From the NCBI GenBank assembly GCA_025403435.1, contig CM046354.1, positions 36,049,533 to 36,113,532 of the forward strand: DNA of 64,000 nt. The letters run 5' to 3'. Of this stretch, positions 12,382 through 21,949 are shown one piece after another. The notes below the pieces were generated by a model. That model did not search any database. It was not told the DNA's origin and saw nothing but the letters and a program-made list of their open reading frames with translations. This DNA is from Artocarpus heterophyllus. Its lineage: Eukaryota > Streptophyta > Magnoliopsida > Rosales > Moraceae. How positions within the stretch are numbered: position 1 is the first letter of the stretch; each line of letters begins with the position of its first letter. Made by a program: the position numbers and the translations under genes.

Positions 12382-12822
12382 CATAGGTTTTTACATAAAT
12401 TTACAAGTTTGTGATCATACTATATGCATAAATTTTGTGATCTTAATCTCTCCTATGCTTGAATTTAATTTTATAGAGAGATGGCACTCTCGGTTTCTAT
12501 ATAATTATATGTTGTCATGGATTATGTGGTAAATGTTCACTAATTAATTATAGTTGATTAAATGATTATTTAATTATTTATTAATTGATTAATTAATACG
12601 GGTTATGGTTCCTTAGAGGTTAGAATATGTATCTATTGTTTAATTTTAAATTTGTAAAAATTTTGTAATCAAATAATTATTCAGAGAAGACGAACCTAGA
12701 AGATGGATGATGGTGCACCCAGGTATTTCCTGTGTCCCTAATTTTATGTTTTTGAATTGTTGAAAATAAAATTCATGAATTGCATTAAAATTGTATTTTC
12801 TGGAATGGAGATTTCTGCTCAG

Positions 12823-13032
12823 TCGGCATGCCGAACCTTTAGTTCGGCAGGCCGATGGTCACAGATCGGCAGGCCGGACATGTGGTTTGGCAGGCCGGAC
12901 GTGTGGTTTGGCAGGTCGTCAGTGGGGCAGAAATAGGCTGGCTCTGCCGGCAGGCCAAACTTCCAGTTCAGCATGCCAAACTTTCATGGGTCGGCAGGCC
13001 GATGAAGCATGACAGGCAGGCCTGTCGACCGA
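12823..13032 (+). repeat. Palindrome array in copy B leader
   Basis: About eight units related to TCGGCAGGCCGA, each an imperfect palindrome, are spaced 15-40 bp apart within the untranslated leader. Related units occur in every LTR of the family. Open frames crossing the array are by-products of the repetition. Confidence 0.85.
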
Positions 13033-13672
13033 GAGCTGGAAAATTTTCAGAAAAAGTGCAATTTTTACGGTGCAGTTTTAATTTTATTTTTGAGACGATT
13101 TTGAGAAACTTTAAATTTGGATATGACCAGAAATATGAAGTATTTGATTCATACGGGATTGAAGACTTGAAGATGGAATTACGTGAAGAAGGATACAACT
13201 TGAGGATTAAAGGATGAAGAATCGATATATGTCTCGATTATTCTCTTGTAATCTTAGTTTTCTATTCTCTAGGGTGGAGCCATAATATTACGGTTATTAT
13301 TATTTTGCTTGTAGCTTTGCTTGATTGCTTTGCTTGTCTGCATTATAATATGAGTTGCCATGTATATTGATAACATGTCATATAGAATAGAAAGTGCCGC
13401 TCATATTAAAATTGTTCATGCATAATTTTAAAATAAAACATTGATTTCAAAAGATTGAGTGGGAGAAGGTTTTCGAAAGGAGAACCTAAGGACTCCATCG
13501 TTGGTCCATAGGAAGAACATGGTGGTCCCGACCCTTAGGAAGGGATTTCTATCATGTACCAGATTGGATCTCTGAGAGGATAAGGTATTTTAGCATGATT
13601 TATGGTTGCATACCCCTAGGTGGTGATTATAAAACATGGATAAAATATTGAAACTATGGTTATACACTCACG

Positions 13673-13807
13673 TTAATTTTATTATTAACCTCCCCTAGGA
13701 GCTCTGTTAATAAAATTAATGGCCAAAGAAACGATTATTAATATATGCTAGATCATACGGGTCCTGGATGGCATATATTAATCAGGAGGGGATCTGTGTT
13801 CCTGATT
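13673..13807 (+). promoter_or_regulatory. Copy B leader hairpin row before gag
   Basis: Three consecutive inverted repeats are visible. One pairs 13673-13684 with 13708-13719 (12 bp, perfect) and its loop carries CCTAGG. One pairs 13737-13748 with 13771-13782 (12 bp, perfect). One pairs 13780-13787 with 13800-13807 (8 bp). The second and third overlap slightly, so they may alternate. Copies A and C have the same row. Confidence 0.7.
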
Positions 13808-13993
13808 GAATTTGGCATGACTCCCCTAGGAGCTTGTTAAATTATGAGTTGGGAATTATCGTTGTAAGGTTGTGATATTTTCAAGGTTTTGATACATAAA
13901 CACATTTGTATGTTTTTACATGATTGTGTTATCTTACTAAATTATGATATGTTTGCTTATACTTAGTATATGATTCTTTATTGTAGATTAAAA

Positions 13994-14865
13994 ATGTCTA
14001 AAAACGCTTTATCATCAATACTTGCCAAAAACCAATTAACCGATGAGAATTACAATGATTAGAAACGGAACCTAGATATCGTCCTGTTTTTTGAGAAACT
14101 GAAATATGTACTGATAAATCCTTGTCCTCTCGAGCCTACGGGAGACTCATCTAATGAGCAATTATAAGCGTATGGCCGTTGGAAAGATGCCAATGATCAG
14201 GCCCGCTGCTATGTTATGGCCAGCATGAATAATGTGTTGTAGGCTTAACATCAAGATTATGAGATTGCGAAGCAGATCTTGGATAATCTTGAGGACATGT
14301 TTGGAGGCCAGACCATAACAAAGCGGCAAGGGGCGCTTTGGAAACTTCTTAACTGTAGATAGAGACCGGGGACATCTGTAAAGGAGCATATGATGTTGGT
14401 CATGGGTTACCTCGCTGAGGCTCAAACCAATGGAGCCGACATCGATGCTGAAACTCAGATGACTATGGTCTTTGAGACTCTGCCTAAGGAATTTATTCCG
14501 TTTAGAGCTACATTTAATTTAAGCAATAGACGGGATCTGACCTTGACAGAACTGATGAAACAGTTGTAGGAGTTCGAACTGCTAATTAAGGAGTCTCCTA
14601 TGGGTGGTGAGGCCAACATGGTAGCTGCTTCTGGTTCCAGTTCTAACTCTGGGAATGGAAAGAAGCAACGGGCCAAGAATGGGAAGTCTTCTGTTCTTGC
14701 TAACACCAAGAGCAAGAAGAAGAAGAAGAAGAACCCAAAGAAGCTTAAGTGTTTCTTCTGTGGAAAGGTCGGGCACATTAAGAAGCATTGCAATGACTTC
14801 CTTTCCAAAGGAGGTAGGTGTGATCTTCTGTATTTAGAAACTTGTTTGGTTGAGGAATCTAGTGA
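13994..14865 (+). pseudogene. Copy B gag remnant with zinc knuckle
   Basis: The ATG at 13994 opens the gag-pol frame. Recognisable parts are the N-terminal capsid-like region, a long basic linker rich in Lys (14705-14745), and a CCHC zinc knuckle CFFCGKVGHIKKHC at 14750-14791, which binds element RNA. In-frame stops occur early (for example 14066, 14165, 14241, 14247). The frame is unshifted from 13994 to about 15370. The protein would form the particle shell. Confidence 0.88.
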
Positions 14866-17800
14866 CATTTGGGTCATAGATTTCGGTGCAACTAATCATG
14901 TTTGTGTTTCTCTGTAGGGGTTCAAAGAAACGAGAAGTCTGCTACATGAAGACTTCACACTTCGGATGGGCGATGGATCCTTGGTCTCAGCGGAAGCAGT
15001 GGGAGACGTCCATCTTTACTTTGATAACTATAGGAATTTATTTTTGCAAGATTTTTTTTATGTTCCTAAATTTAAAAGGAATTTAATTTTTGTATCTTGT
15101 TTATTTAAAGACTCCTACGCGGTATCTTTTAATGAAAAAGTGGTGATTCGTAAAAACAAATCTTTTATCTGTTCTGGATGGATGCAAAATAATCTATATT
15201 TTATCAAACCTAAGATGGACTTATTGCTTAGTGCTGAGATGAATGATAATAACTCTAAAAGACTTAAAACTTCTCACTCTAATAAGACTTATCTTTGGCA
15301 TTTACGCCTTGGTCACATTAACTTGAAAAGGATTCAAAGGTTGGTAAGGGATGGACCTTTAAGTCACTTAAAATAGAATCTATACCTCATTGTGAATCTT
15401 GTTTGGAGGGTAAAATGACCAAAAGACCATACGTGTCTAAAGGCAATAGGGCTGAAGGGGTTCTAGAACTTGTGCATAGTAATGTTTGCGGACCGATGAA
15501 CATCAGGACACGAGGAGGGTATGAGTACTTTGTCACTTTTATTGAGGATTACTCAAGATATGGGTATGTGTGCCAAATGCACCACAAAAGCAAAACTTTT
15601 GACCATTTCAGGGAGTTTTAGGCTGAAGTGGAAAAGCAATTGGGTAGACCCATAAAGGCACTTCGATCTGATCGAGATGGAGAATACCTTTCTGAAGAGT
15701 TCTTAGGACACTTGTTAGAGAATGGGATTTTATCCCATTTGACTACGCCGGGCACTCCGCAGCAAAATGGCGTAGTGAAGAGAAGAAATAGGACTTTGTT
15801 GGACATGGTCAAGTCCATGATGAGTTATTCATCATTACCTTTATCCTTTTTGGGATATGCATTACAAACTACATGTTATCTTTTGAACAATGTGCCTTCA
15901 AAATCGGTCCCTAAAACTCCTCACGAGTTGTGGATAAGAAGGAAGACATCCTTAAACCATATTCGCATATGGGGATGTCCGACTCATGTCCTGTTTAAGG
16001 ATCTGAATAAGTTGGAAGTACGTTTGAAAGTTTGCGTGTTTGTAGGATATCCAAAAAGGACTAAAGGGGGTTATTTTTATAACCTGAAGGAAAATAAAGT
16101 CGTGGTTTTTGCTAATGCAAATTTCCTTGAGGAGAGTTACATGGACGACTTTAAACCTCGAAGCAAAGTGGTGCTTGAGGAGTTAAGGAGTGATCAAATC
16201 ACTCTGAAGGTTCTGAATGAAACCGTTCCAATCAGTGTAGAAAAACCAAACAAACTTGATCAACAATCTCAGGGGCTTCGGCATAGTGGGAGGATCGGGT
16301 GTCAACCTGAGAGGTATATGTTCAATGGGGAGGTCTTCTTGGCTGAACCGGATGAACATGACAGGGGTCCTTATACTTACGTAGAAGCTATGAAGGATGT
16401 TGATTCAAAACTCTGGACAGAGGCCATGAACATAGAGATGAAGTCTATGGAGACTAATTAGGTCTAGGAGCTTGTAGATTTTCCCGAAGGGGTAAAACCC
16501 ATAGGGTGTAAGTGGATCTACAAGAGGAAAAGAGGAGTGGATGGAAAGGTTGAAACGCTTAAGGCTAGACTGGTAGCTAAGGGTTATACGCAAAAGGAAA
16601 GAATCGATTATGAGGAAACCTTTTCGCCTGTAGCCATGCTTAAGTCTATCTAGATTCTCGTATCCATAGCTGCCGCTCTCGACTATGAGATTTGACAGAT
16701 GGATGTCAAGACAGGTTTTCTAAATGGCTATCTTGATGAGTCCATTTATATGGAACAGCTAGAAGGGTTCAAGGTACGGGTCAAGAGGGTAAGGTTTGTA
16801 AGCTGCTAAAGTCAATTTATGGACTTAAGCAGGCTTCTCGTTCTTGGAACATAAGATTTGATCAGGTGATCAAGACTTATGGGTTCTCACAAAATGTGGA
16901 TGAACCATGTGTTTACAAACACATTAAGGACAGGAAGGTGGTTTTTCTACTGCTCTATATAGATGACATTCTGCTAATTGGCAATGACGTTGGGGCATTG
17001 TCATCGGTCAAATTATGGTTGACCAAGCAGTTTGACATGAAGGACTTAGGTGAGGCTAATGTTGTTCTCAGTATCTAGATCTTTCGAGATAGGAAGAACA
17101 AAATGATAGCTTTGTCTCAGGCTGGCTACATAGATAAAATTCTCAGGAGGTTTGCAGTGCAGGATTCCAAGAAAGGCGGACAACCATCTAGGTCTGGAAT
17201 TACTCTTTCTAAGAAAGACTCTCCAAAGTCTTATGAAGAAAGAGAATACATGAAGAATGTGCCTTATGCTTCAGCAGTGAGTAGTCTCATTTATGCCATA
17301 CTTTGCACACGACCGGATATTAGCTATGCGGTCGAGATTGTAAGTCGATTTCAGGCGGATTTAGGATCAAACCATTGGGTTATGGTAAAGTATATTTTCA
17401 AGTACTTGAGAAAGACTCGAGGGTATATGCTTGTATATTCGGGTGAGGACCTGACTCCTCTAGGATATATGACTCGGATTTTCAATCTTGTCTAGATTCT
17501 AGGAAATCGACTTTGGTGTTTGTGTTTACTCTGGGAGGCGGTGTCATTAGTTGGAGAAGTGCGAAGCAAGATTGCACTTCTGATTCAACGATGGAGGCTG
17601 AATATATGGCAGCTAGTGATGCTTCGAAAGAAGCAGTGTGGCTCTGCAAGTTCCTTGGGGATCTTGAGGTAGTTCCTGGTATGGATAAGGCGGTATCACT
17701 GTATTGTGATAACAGTGCGGCGGTAGCTAATGCTAAGGAACCAAGATTTCACAAGAAGAGTAAGCATATTGATCGAAAGTATCATGTGATAAAGGACTTC

Positions 17801-17944
17801 ATTGAGGGCGGGCATATCATGGTGTGCAAGATCGCGTCAGAGGACAATTTAGCTAATCCATTTACGAAGACACTTACTGGGAGAGTTTCCGAGAAACATG
17901 TGGAAGCTATGGGGATGCAAAATTTGTTGTATTTACTCACTTAG
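14866..17944 (+). pseudogene. Copy B pol remnant: protease, integrase, RT, RNase H
   Basis: Domains run in copia order. Protease comes first, with the catalytic box changed from DSGA to DFGA (14879-14890). GAG-pre-integrase follows at about 15290-15410. The integrase core covers about 15470-16000; its first acid is Asn (HSNVCGP) and its last is Lys (GVVKRRNRT) instead of Glu, so two of three catalytic residues are gone. RT spans about 16510-17090 with an intact YIDD box, and RNase H about 17500-17900 with MEAEY. Single-base deletions at about 15373, 16778 and 17468 shift the frame. Stops include 16459, 16651, 16694 and 17078. The terminal TAG is 17942-17944. Confidence 0.92.
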
Positions 17945-17948
17945 TGCA

Positions 17949-17958
17949 AGTGGGAGAT
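17949..17958 (+). promoter_or_regulatory. Copy B polypurine tract
   Basis: AGTGGGAGAT sits immediately before the 3' LTR. It is the expected plus-strand primer site. Confidence 0.85.
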
Positions 17959-20001
17959 TGTTAGACATGTAGCCCTAAGGAGTAAAAATATAATACGTTT
18001 TTGGAAACATTTTTTATCAATAAAGAATTTATTCATTTATATATACCAAATCTTGTCCTCTTTACGTTCATATCTGTTGAATGTATGTTAAGCAAACAGT
18101 AGTCTGAGACTATCGGTTTAAACCTTTAAGAATTGGGCATATGATGGACTGATTATGTGGAAGACACGATTCTTAAGGTGACGGTCTAAAACATATGATC
18201 CGCAATCGAGGGAACAAAGTTGGGCGCTTTATTCATGCAAAGATTGTTATGTTGTCTATATCCCTATTGGGAGATGGTTTATCTTGACCATCGGAGTTAG
18301 ACTCCGTGAATAGAAACATTGGCACGTTGTCATAGGTGACGATGTGTTAGATCGGGACACAAAGTGAATTGATTTGGATTAATAATTCTGTCTTGGCAAA
18401 TCGATTCACTTTAGACAATCATTTGTATTGTATCTTAATCCTGAGATGGATAGTGGGCCCGTTGTCTCGACTTGTGTCTTTTGATGTACCAAAGGGTGAC
18501 TCCCACATCTCAATAATGGTATGCATGTCGGTACGTTGGAGGCATGAATCTTGATGGCGTAGACTTGTTATTCATAGATATGGAATCCATAGCTCCTCTT
18601 TAGGAGTAATGATATCATCTTATATGCGTTATCCTGTAATTGGAAAGCTGGAGTACTCAACCATTTGGATACATAGGTGTAACCGAATGGTATACTATCT
18701 TTGGATGGTAAGTTTTCTAATGGTGAGATAATAGAACATAAGATAAAAATAATCAGGAAGGTAAGACAGAACTTGTCCTTAAGCCGATTATGGATTATCA
18801 TATTGGGATACGATACACTTTGATATGTCTTGGAGACTTAGCTATACGGGCTTCGTAATTCTATAAAGTTCGAGAGTGCAGCTCCAAGCTTTTAGTGGAG
18901 TAACGTTGGAGTTGATAATTGTGAAATGTATATCTAGGATATTGGGTTTCATAATTATCGTGAGCTTGAACTTTATAGGTCAATTTTGGTCCCCTTTGCT
19001 AGCTCACAAAATCCTGTAACGATACGGCTTGTTTTTTCAATAATTGGTGACTTATGTGGGATTTATCGGATTGGTTTAAATTTGAAAGAATCAAATAATT
19101 ATTTCTGTTTATTGGTTGAATTAATTTTGAAATAAAATTAATTTAAGATAAACTTGTTGAATTATTGGGATCAGATAATTCTTGTCTGTTTATCGGTTGA
19201 CTTAATTGGATAAATTAAATTAAGATAAACTTGTAGAATTATTGTGAATTGATTTATTTTCTTAGATAATATCTTGAGAAAGTTTGTTTTGATCAGATAA
19301 CTTCTCTATTGGGTTATTTGAATCAAAACTGAGACTTTATCCTATAGAATCTCGAGTGGAAAATAAAAGATTCGCGGAGATATTTACGCGGCAATTCGGC
19401 CTGCCGATCTACGTGTTTGGCCTGCCAATCTACGTGTTTGGCCTGCTGATGGCGCCTGTTCGGCCTGCCGATCAGCAAGAGATAAGATTACGCATTTTTA
19501 CGCAGATCTTATCAGATATTGATCTGAACTTGATTCTATTTCGAGTTTTTGAGACCTAATCTGATAAGGACTGACCCCAGGACCAATCGCTATATAAAAG
19601 GGAGTAAGTCTCATGAGTTACTCAGATCAATTGAGAGATTAACAGTGATACTCTTATGGTGACCATCTGAAAACTCCCTGAGCACTTTTGTTCACAAATC
19701 ACGAACACTAGCTTTGGGTTCTCTCGATTGGTTGGAAGGAGAGTCACCAGTGGAAGAGCTGTACGTATGAGCCCACACTCACTCCAGTTGTGGATAGAGA
19801 ATAGCAAAGAAGACCAGTTGGTTGAGGCTCTTATGGAACGTTACTTCTCTTTACAGGTTGCGGAGGTTCTTCGGTATACAAAGGTTAGTAAGATCTGTTT
19901 AATTTATATATATAGCATGTCAAACTTATGTTTTGAAAAAATACTTTGATTTTAAAGTTTTAAAAATTCCCACTGCGCACCTCACACTGTTTTTTCCAAC
20001 A
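17959..20001 (+). repeat. Copy B 3' LTR
   Basis: This is a full LTR of 2,043 bp, TGTTAGACATGTAGCCC to TTTTCCAACA. Landmarks are AATAAAGAATTT at about 18022, a 16-bp-arm inverted repeat at 18361-18412, four palindrome units at 19395-19474, the 33-bp inverted repeat at 19481-19513 and TATATAAAAG at 19591. Two related blocks of about 80 bp lie within 19090-19250. Its TATA lies about 1,630 bp from the start, so U3 is unusually long for copia. Confidence 0.95.
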
Positions 20002-20048
20002 GTCCAAGTCTAGGTTGTCGAGAATGAAGTCCTTCACGAATCTAGTGA
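20002..20048. repeat. 47-bp direct repeat flanking copia copy B, right copy
   Basis: Identical base for base to 10414-10460. It lies directly after the CCAACA end of copy B. Confidence 0.95.
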
Positions 20049-20925
20049 GGTAATACCATCTAACCTACCATGGAAGTTTCTTCATCTTAAACATTTACTT
20101 GAATGCTTCCTACAGCATCTTGGTTGCATGGACGTACATCCACGACACGTAGATTCTGATTTAAGAGTGATAGCAGTTCGGATTCAGTTAAGTAGGGCAC
20201 ATGCTAAGATCATTAATAGCCCGACGCAAGAAGGGATAATGTGGAAGGTGGAGTCCTGCTCAGAAGAACTCCACGTATAGTGTGATGCATCCTTATGGCA
20301 ATTCCACAAGAGTATCTTCGGCCACGAGCAAAATTAGTAAAACGTCGTCGAAGATCTCGTACCCCCAACGAAGGGTCTCTAGCCGAGCTTGTGTCATCAT
20401 TGATGTGTACTTGGTTGCTGAAGTCTGACTAGGCCAGCGCACCTGGTAGACCACAGCACCCTAAACTCTTATCTCTAAAGTTGATAGCACCTCGACATCA
20501 TCACCACCCTAGACTATTTGCCTTTCTTTAGCAACATTCTCCTCAACGGTCACTTCTCCCACTATGTGGGCTTTAGCCTTCGTGCTGGCCAGAGGAGCTC
20601 AACCCACTTGCGGTGGCCACCAAGCGAGCATGCTTCTGATCAATTACTCGGGATGTGCCTGCAATGATCACCTTGATGTAAGGGTCCTTGCCCCTACATG
20701 GCCTGATAGGGACTATGCCCTCAAGCAGATCTAGAAATTCCCTCTTGGGGGCTGTTCCTTGCACCAAATTGAGGATCTAGGCCAACCGATTCGCTCCTTC
20801 TAGCTCAACTACCATCCTGTGCTCTCCTTATCCTCGAACCCTACTTGGTTAGTCTTAGTGCCCTCATTCAACTAAGAAATGTTTAATGACTGATTTTGAG
20901 AATCGCTTAAGTCACTCATGTTCAT
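20002..20925 (-). pseudogene. Gypsy antisense extra gene, 5' part
   Basis: On the minus strand a likely start ATG at 20925 opens MNMSDLSDSQNQSLN, followed by a stop where the frame has decayed. Further on, the minus strand encodes YVSWMYVHATKML and then KMKKLPW and WYYLTRFVKDFILDN, leading straight into the 3' part beyond copy B. Stops and frameshifts are frequent. Function is unknown; genes in this position of Tat-type elements are not needed for the core replication enzymes. Confidence 0.6.
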
Positions 20926-21292
20926 GTTTAGGAATTACGTGTTCAGATTGATTAGGTCAGGTCAGAAAAGTTTTCCAAGATTAATAGCTTTCCTGTTCGA
21001 TAGCTGAATGCAAAAAAACTCAAACTCAAATGCAATATGCAATATGCATTGAAAAGGGTGAGGGTTGACTTTTATTTATAGCCGAAGGTTAGGCGCAGAA
21101 ATTAAAAAGACACAATGATTACGCCCATCAAGAAAATAAGTAACCAAAGGCTGACATGTGTCAACCGAGCTTGACCAATTGACCCCTCAAATTCCAAAGC
21201 CTCGAAGACGAATCCAAAGACCACCTTTAGCCGATCAACCCTCGAGCAGAGTACACCTAGGCTAAGCACCAACCAAGTACACTAGGAGGCTA
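20926..21292. other. Gypsy spacer before probable 3' LTR
   Basis: I see no coding signal. It ends in a short purine-rich word, AGGAGGCTAC, just before TGTGGAGGG, which could be the polypurine tract. Confidence 0.4.
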
Positions 21293-21949
21293 CTGTGGAG
21301 GGTGTGTGTGACGCTCTTCTCCGGGAGATTGCTTCTCACTTGTCTGACTACCCTGCTTGGACACAGCTGTTTCTAATGCGTCTGCAGCTCCTTTTTGATC
21401 GACACTTCTTTCCGAGGTGCTCCCTAGGGCCTTCGTTGGCCATCACACAAGATGTTGCCTCCTTGGAAAGCATACTGCTCATGGACAGATATGGCCTGCA
21501 CCCAAGCAGCAACTCATCTTTAAAGATCAATACATGACCTCATCTCAACCTTCGGATAGAGAACTGACCTTCCACTAGGATCGTGACACTTGACACTTGA
21601 CACCTACCACTTGATGGGACACACGGGTCACGAGTCAAACCTACCTAACACCTAGTCCAAGTGGTAGCCTATAAATTGAAAGCATTTACTCCACCTGATA
21701 GGTAACAAGGACTTTTTCACCTAACCCTACTCCCGATCTCGGTTGAACAGGTACCTGACTTGAGTATCGAAGAGCCTTTGATCGGCACCACACTAGTGTC
21801 CCCTTGATCTTTGGAGCGTCCCCTTTTTTGTAGTAGGTTCACCTCGGAAAGCCGAGGCAAACAGGAAAGACAGTCTGACCATCATGCGTAACCGCACGTG
21901 GCGTTGATCACCAGCAAAGTAAGTTAAGCATCAACAAACTAGGGGTGAA
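21293..21949 (+). repeat. Probable gypsy 3' LTR
   Basis: It begins TGTGGAGGGTG after a purine-rich word and contains no gag-pol or antisense coding. It runs to the edge of the hAT-type insertion, and a possible terminal ATCA lies beyond it at 24777-24781. With no 5' LTR in the window, neither boundary can be confirmed. Confidence 0.4.

Larger units (their letters stand above)
10461..20001 (+). mobile_element. Ty1/copia retrotransposon copy B, inserted in gypsy antisense gene
   Basis: It has a 5' LTR (10461-12367), primer-binding site, leader, gag-pol, polypurine tract and 3' LTR (17959-20001). The right end is a proper CCAACA. The left end lacks the first 26 or so bases of the LTR and joins host DNA at a short shared AGT/GA motif. 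The flanks repeat 47 bp rather than the usual 5. Gag-pol has three single-base deletions (about 15373, 16778 and 17468) and many stops, so the copy is dead. Confidence 0.95.
5534..21949 (+). mobile_element. Ty3/gypsy retrotransposon, Tat-like, 5'-truncated and interrupted by copia copy B
   Basis: The remaining parts are pol (RT, RNase H, integrase) on the plus strand, a spacer, a long degenerate antisense reading frame and a probable 3' LTR. The order RT-RNase H-INT is Ty3/gypsy. An extra antisense gene between pol and the 3' LTR is known in Tat-lineage plant elements, which is the basis for the lineage call. The 5' LTR, gag and protease are absent. Copy B occupies 10461-20001. The right end may continue a few bases beyond the hAT-type insertion, at 24777-24781. 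Confidence 0.75.

Noticed and set aside
12823..13032. Regularly spaced short repeats as a possible CRISPR array
   Set aside because: This is a plant retrotransposon leader; units are imperfect palindromes with irregular, related spacers.
12791..13217. Two overlapping plus-strand open frames with repeated Gly/Arg/Ala-rich peptides
   Set aside because: They cross the palindrome array in the copia leader; the peptide repetition mirrors the DNA repeat and there is no matching frame in copy C's leader.
14162..14877. Minus-strand frames opposite gag
   Set aside because: Shadows of the gag-pol frame on the other strand, with pyrimidine-rich runs opposite the lysine codons.
19728..19949. About 73-codon sense frame at the LTR end, also seen at 24501, 31838 and 60580
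   Set aside because: At the two plus-strand LTR sites inspected it has no clear ATG where the frame opens; shared because the LTRs are related.
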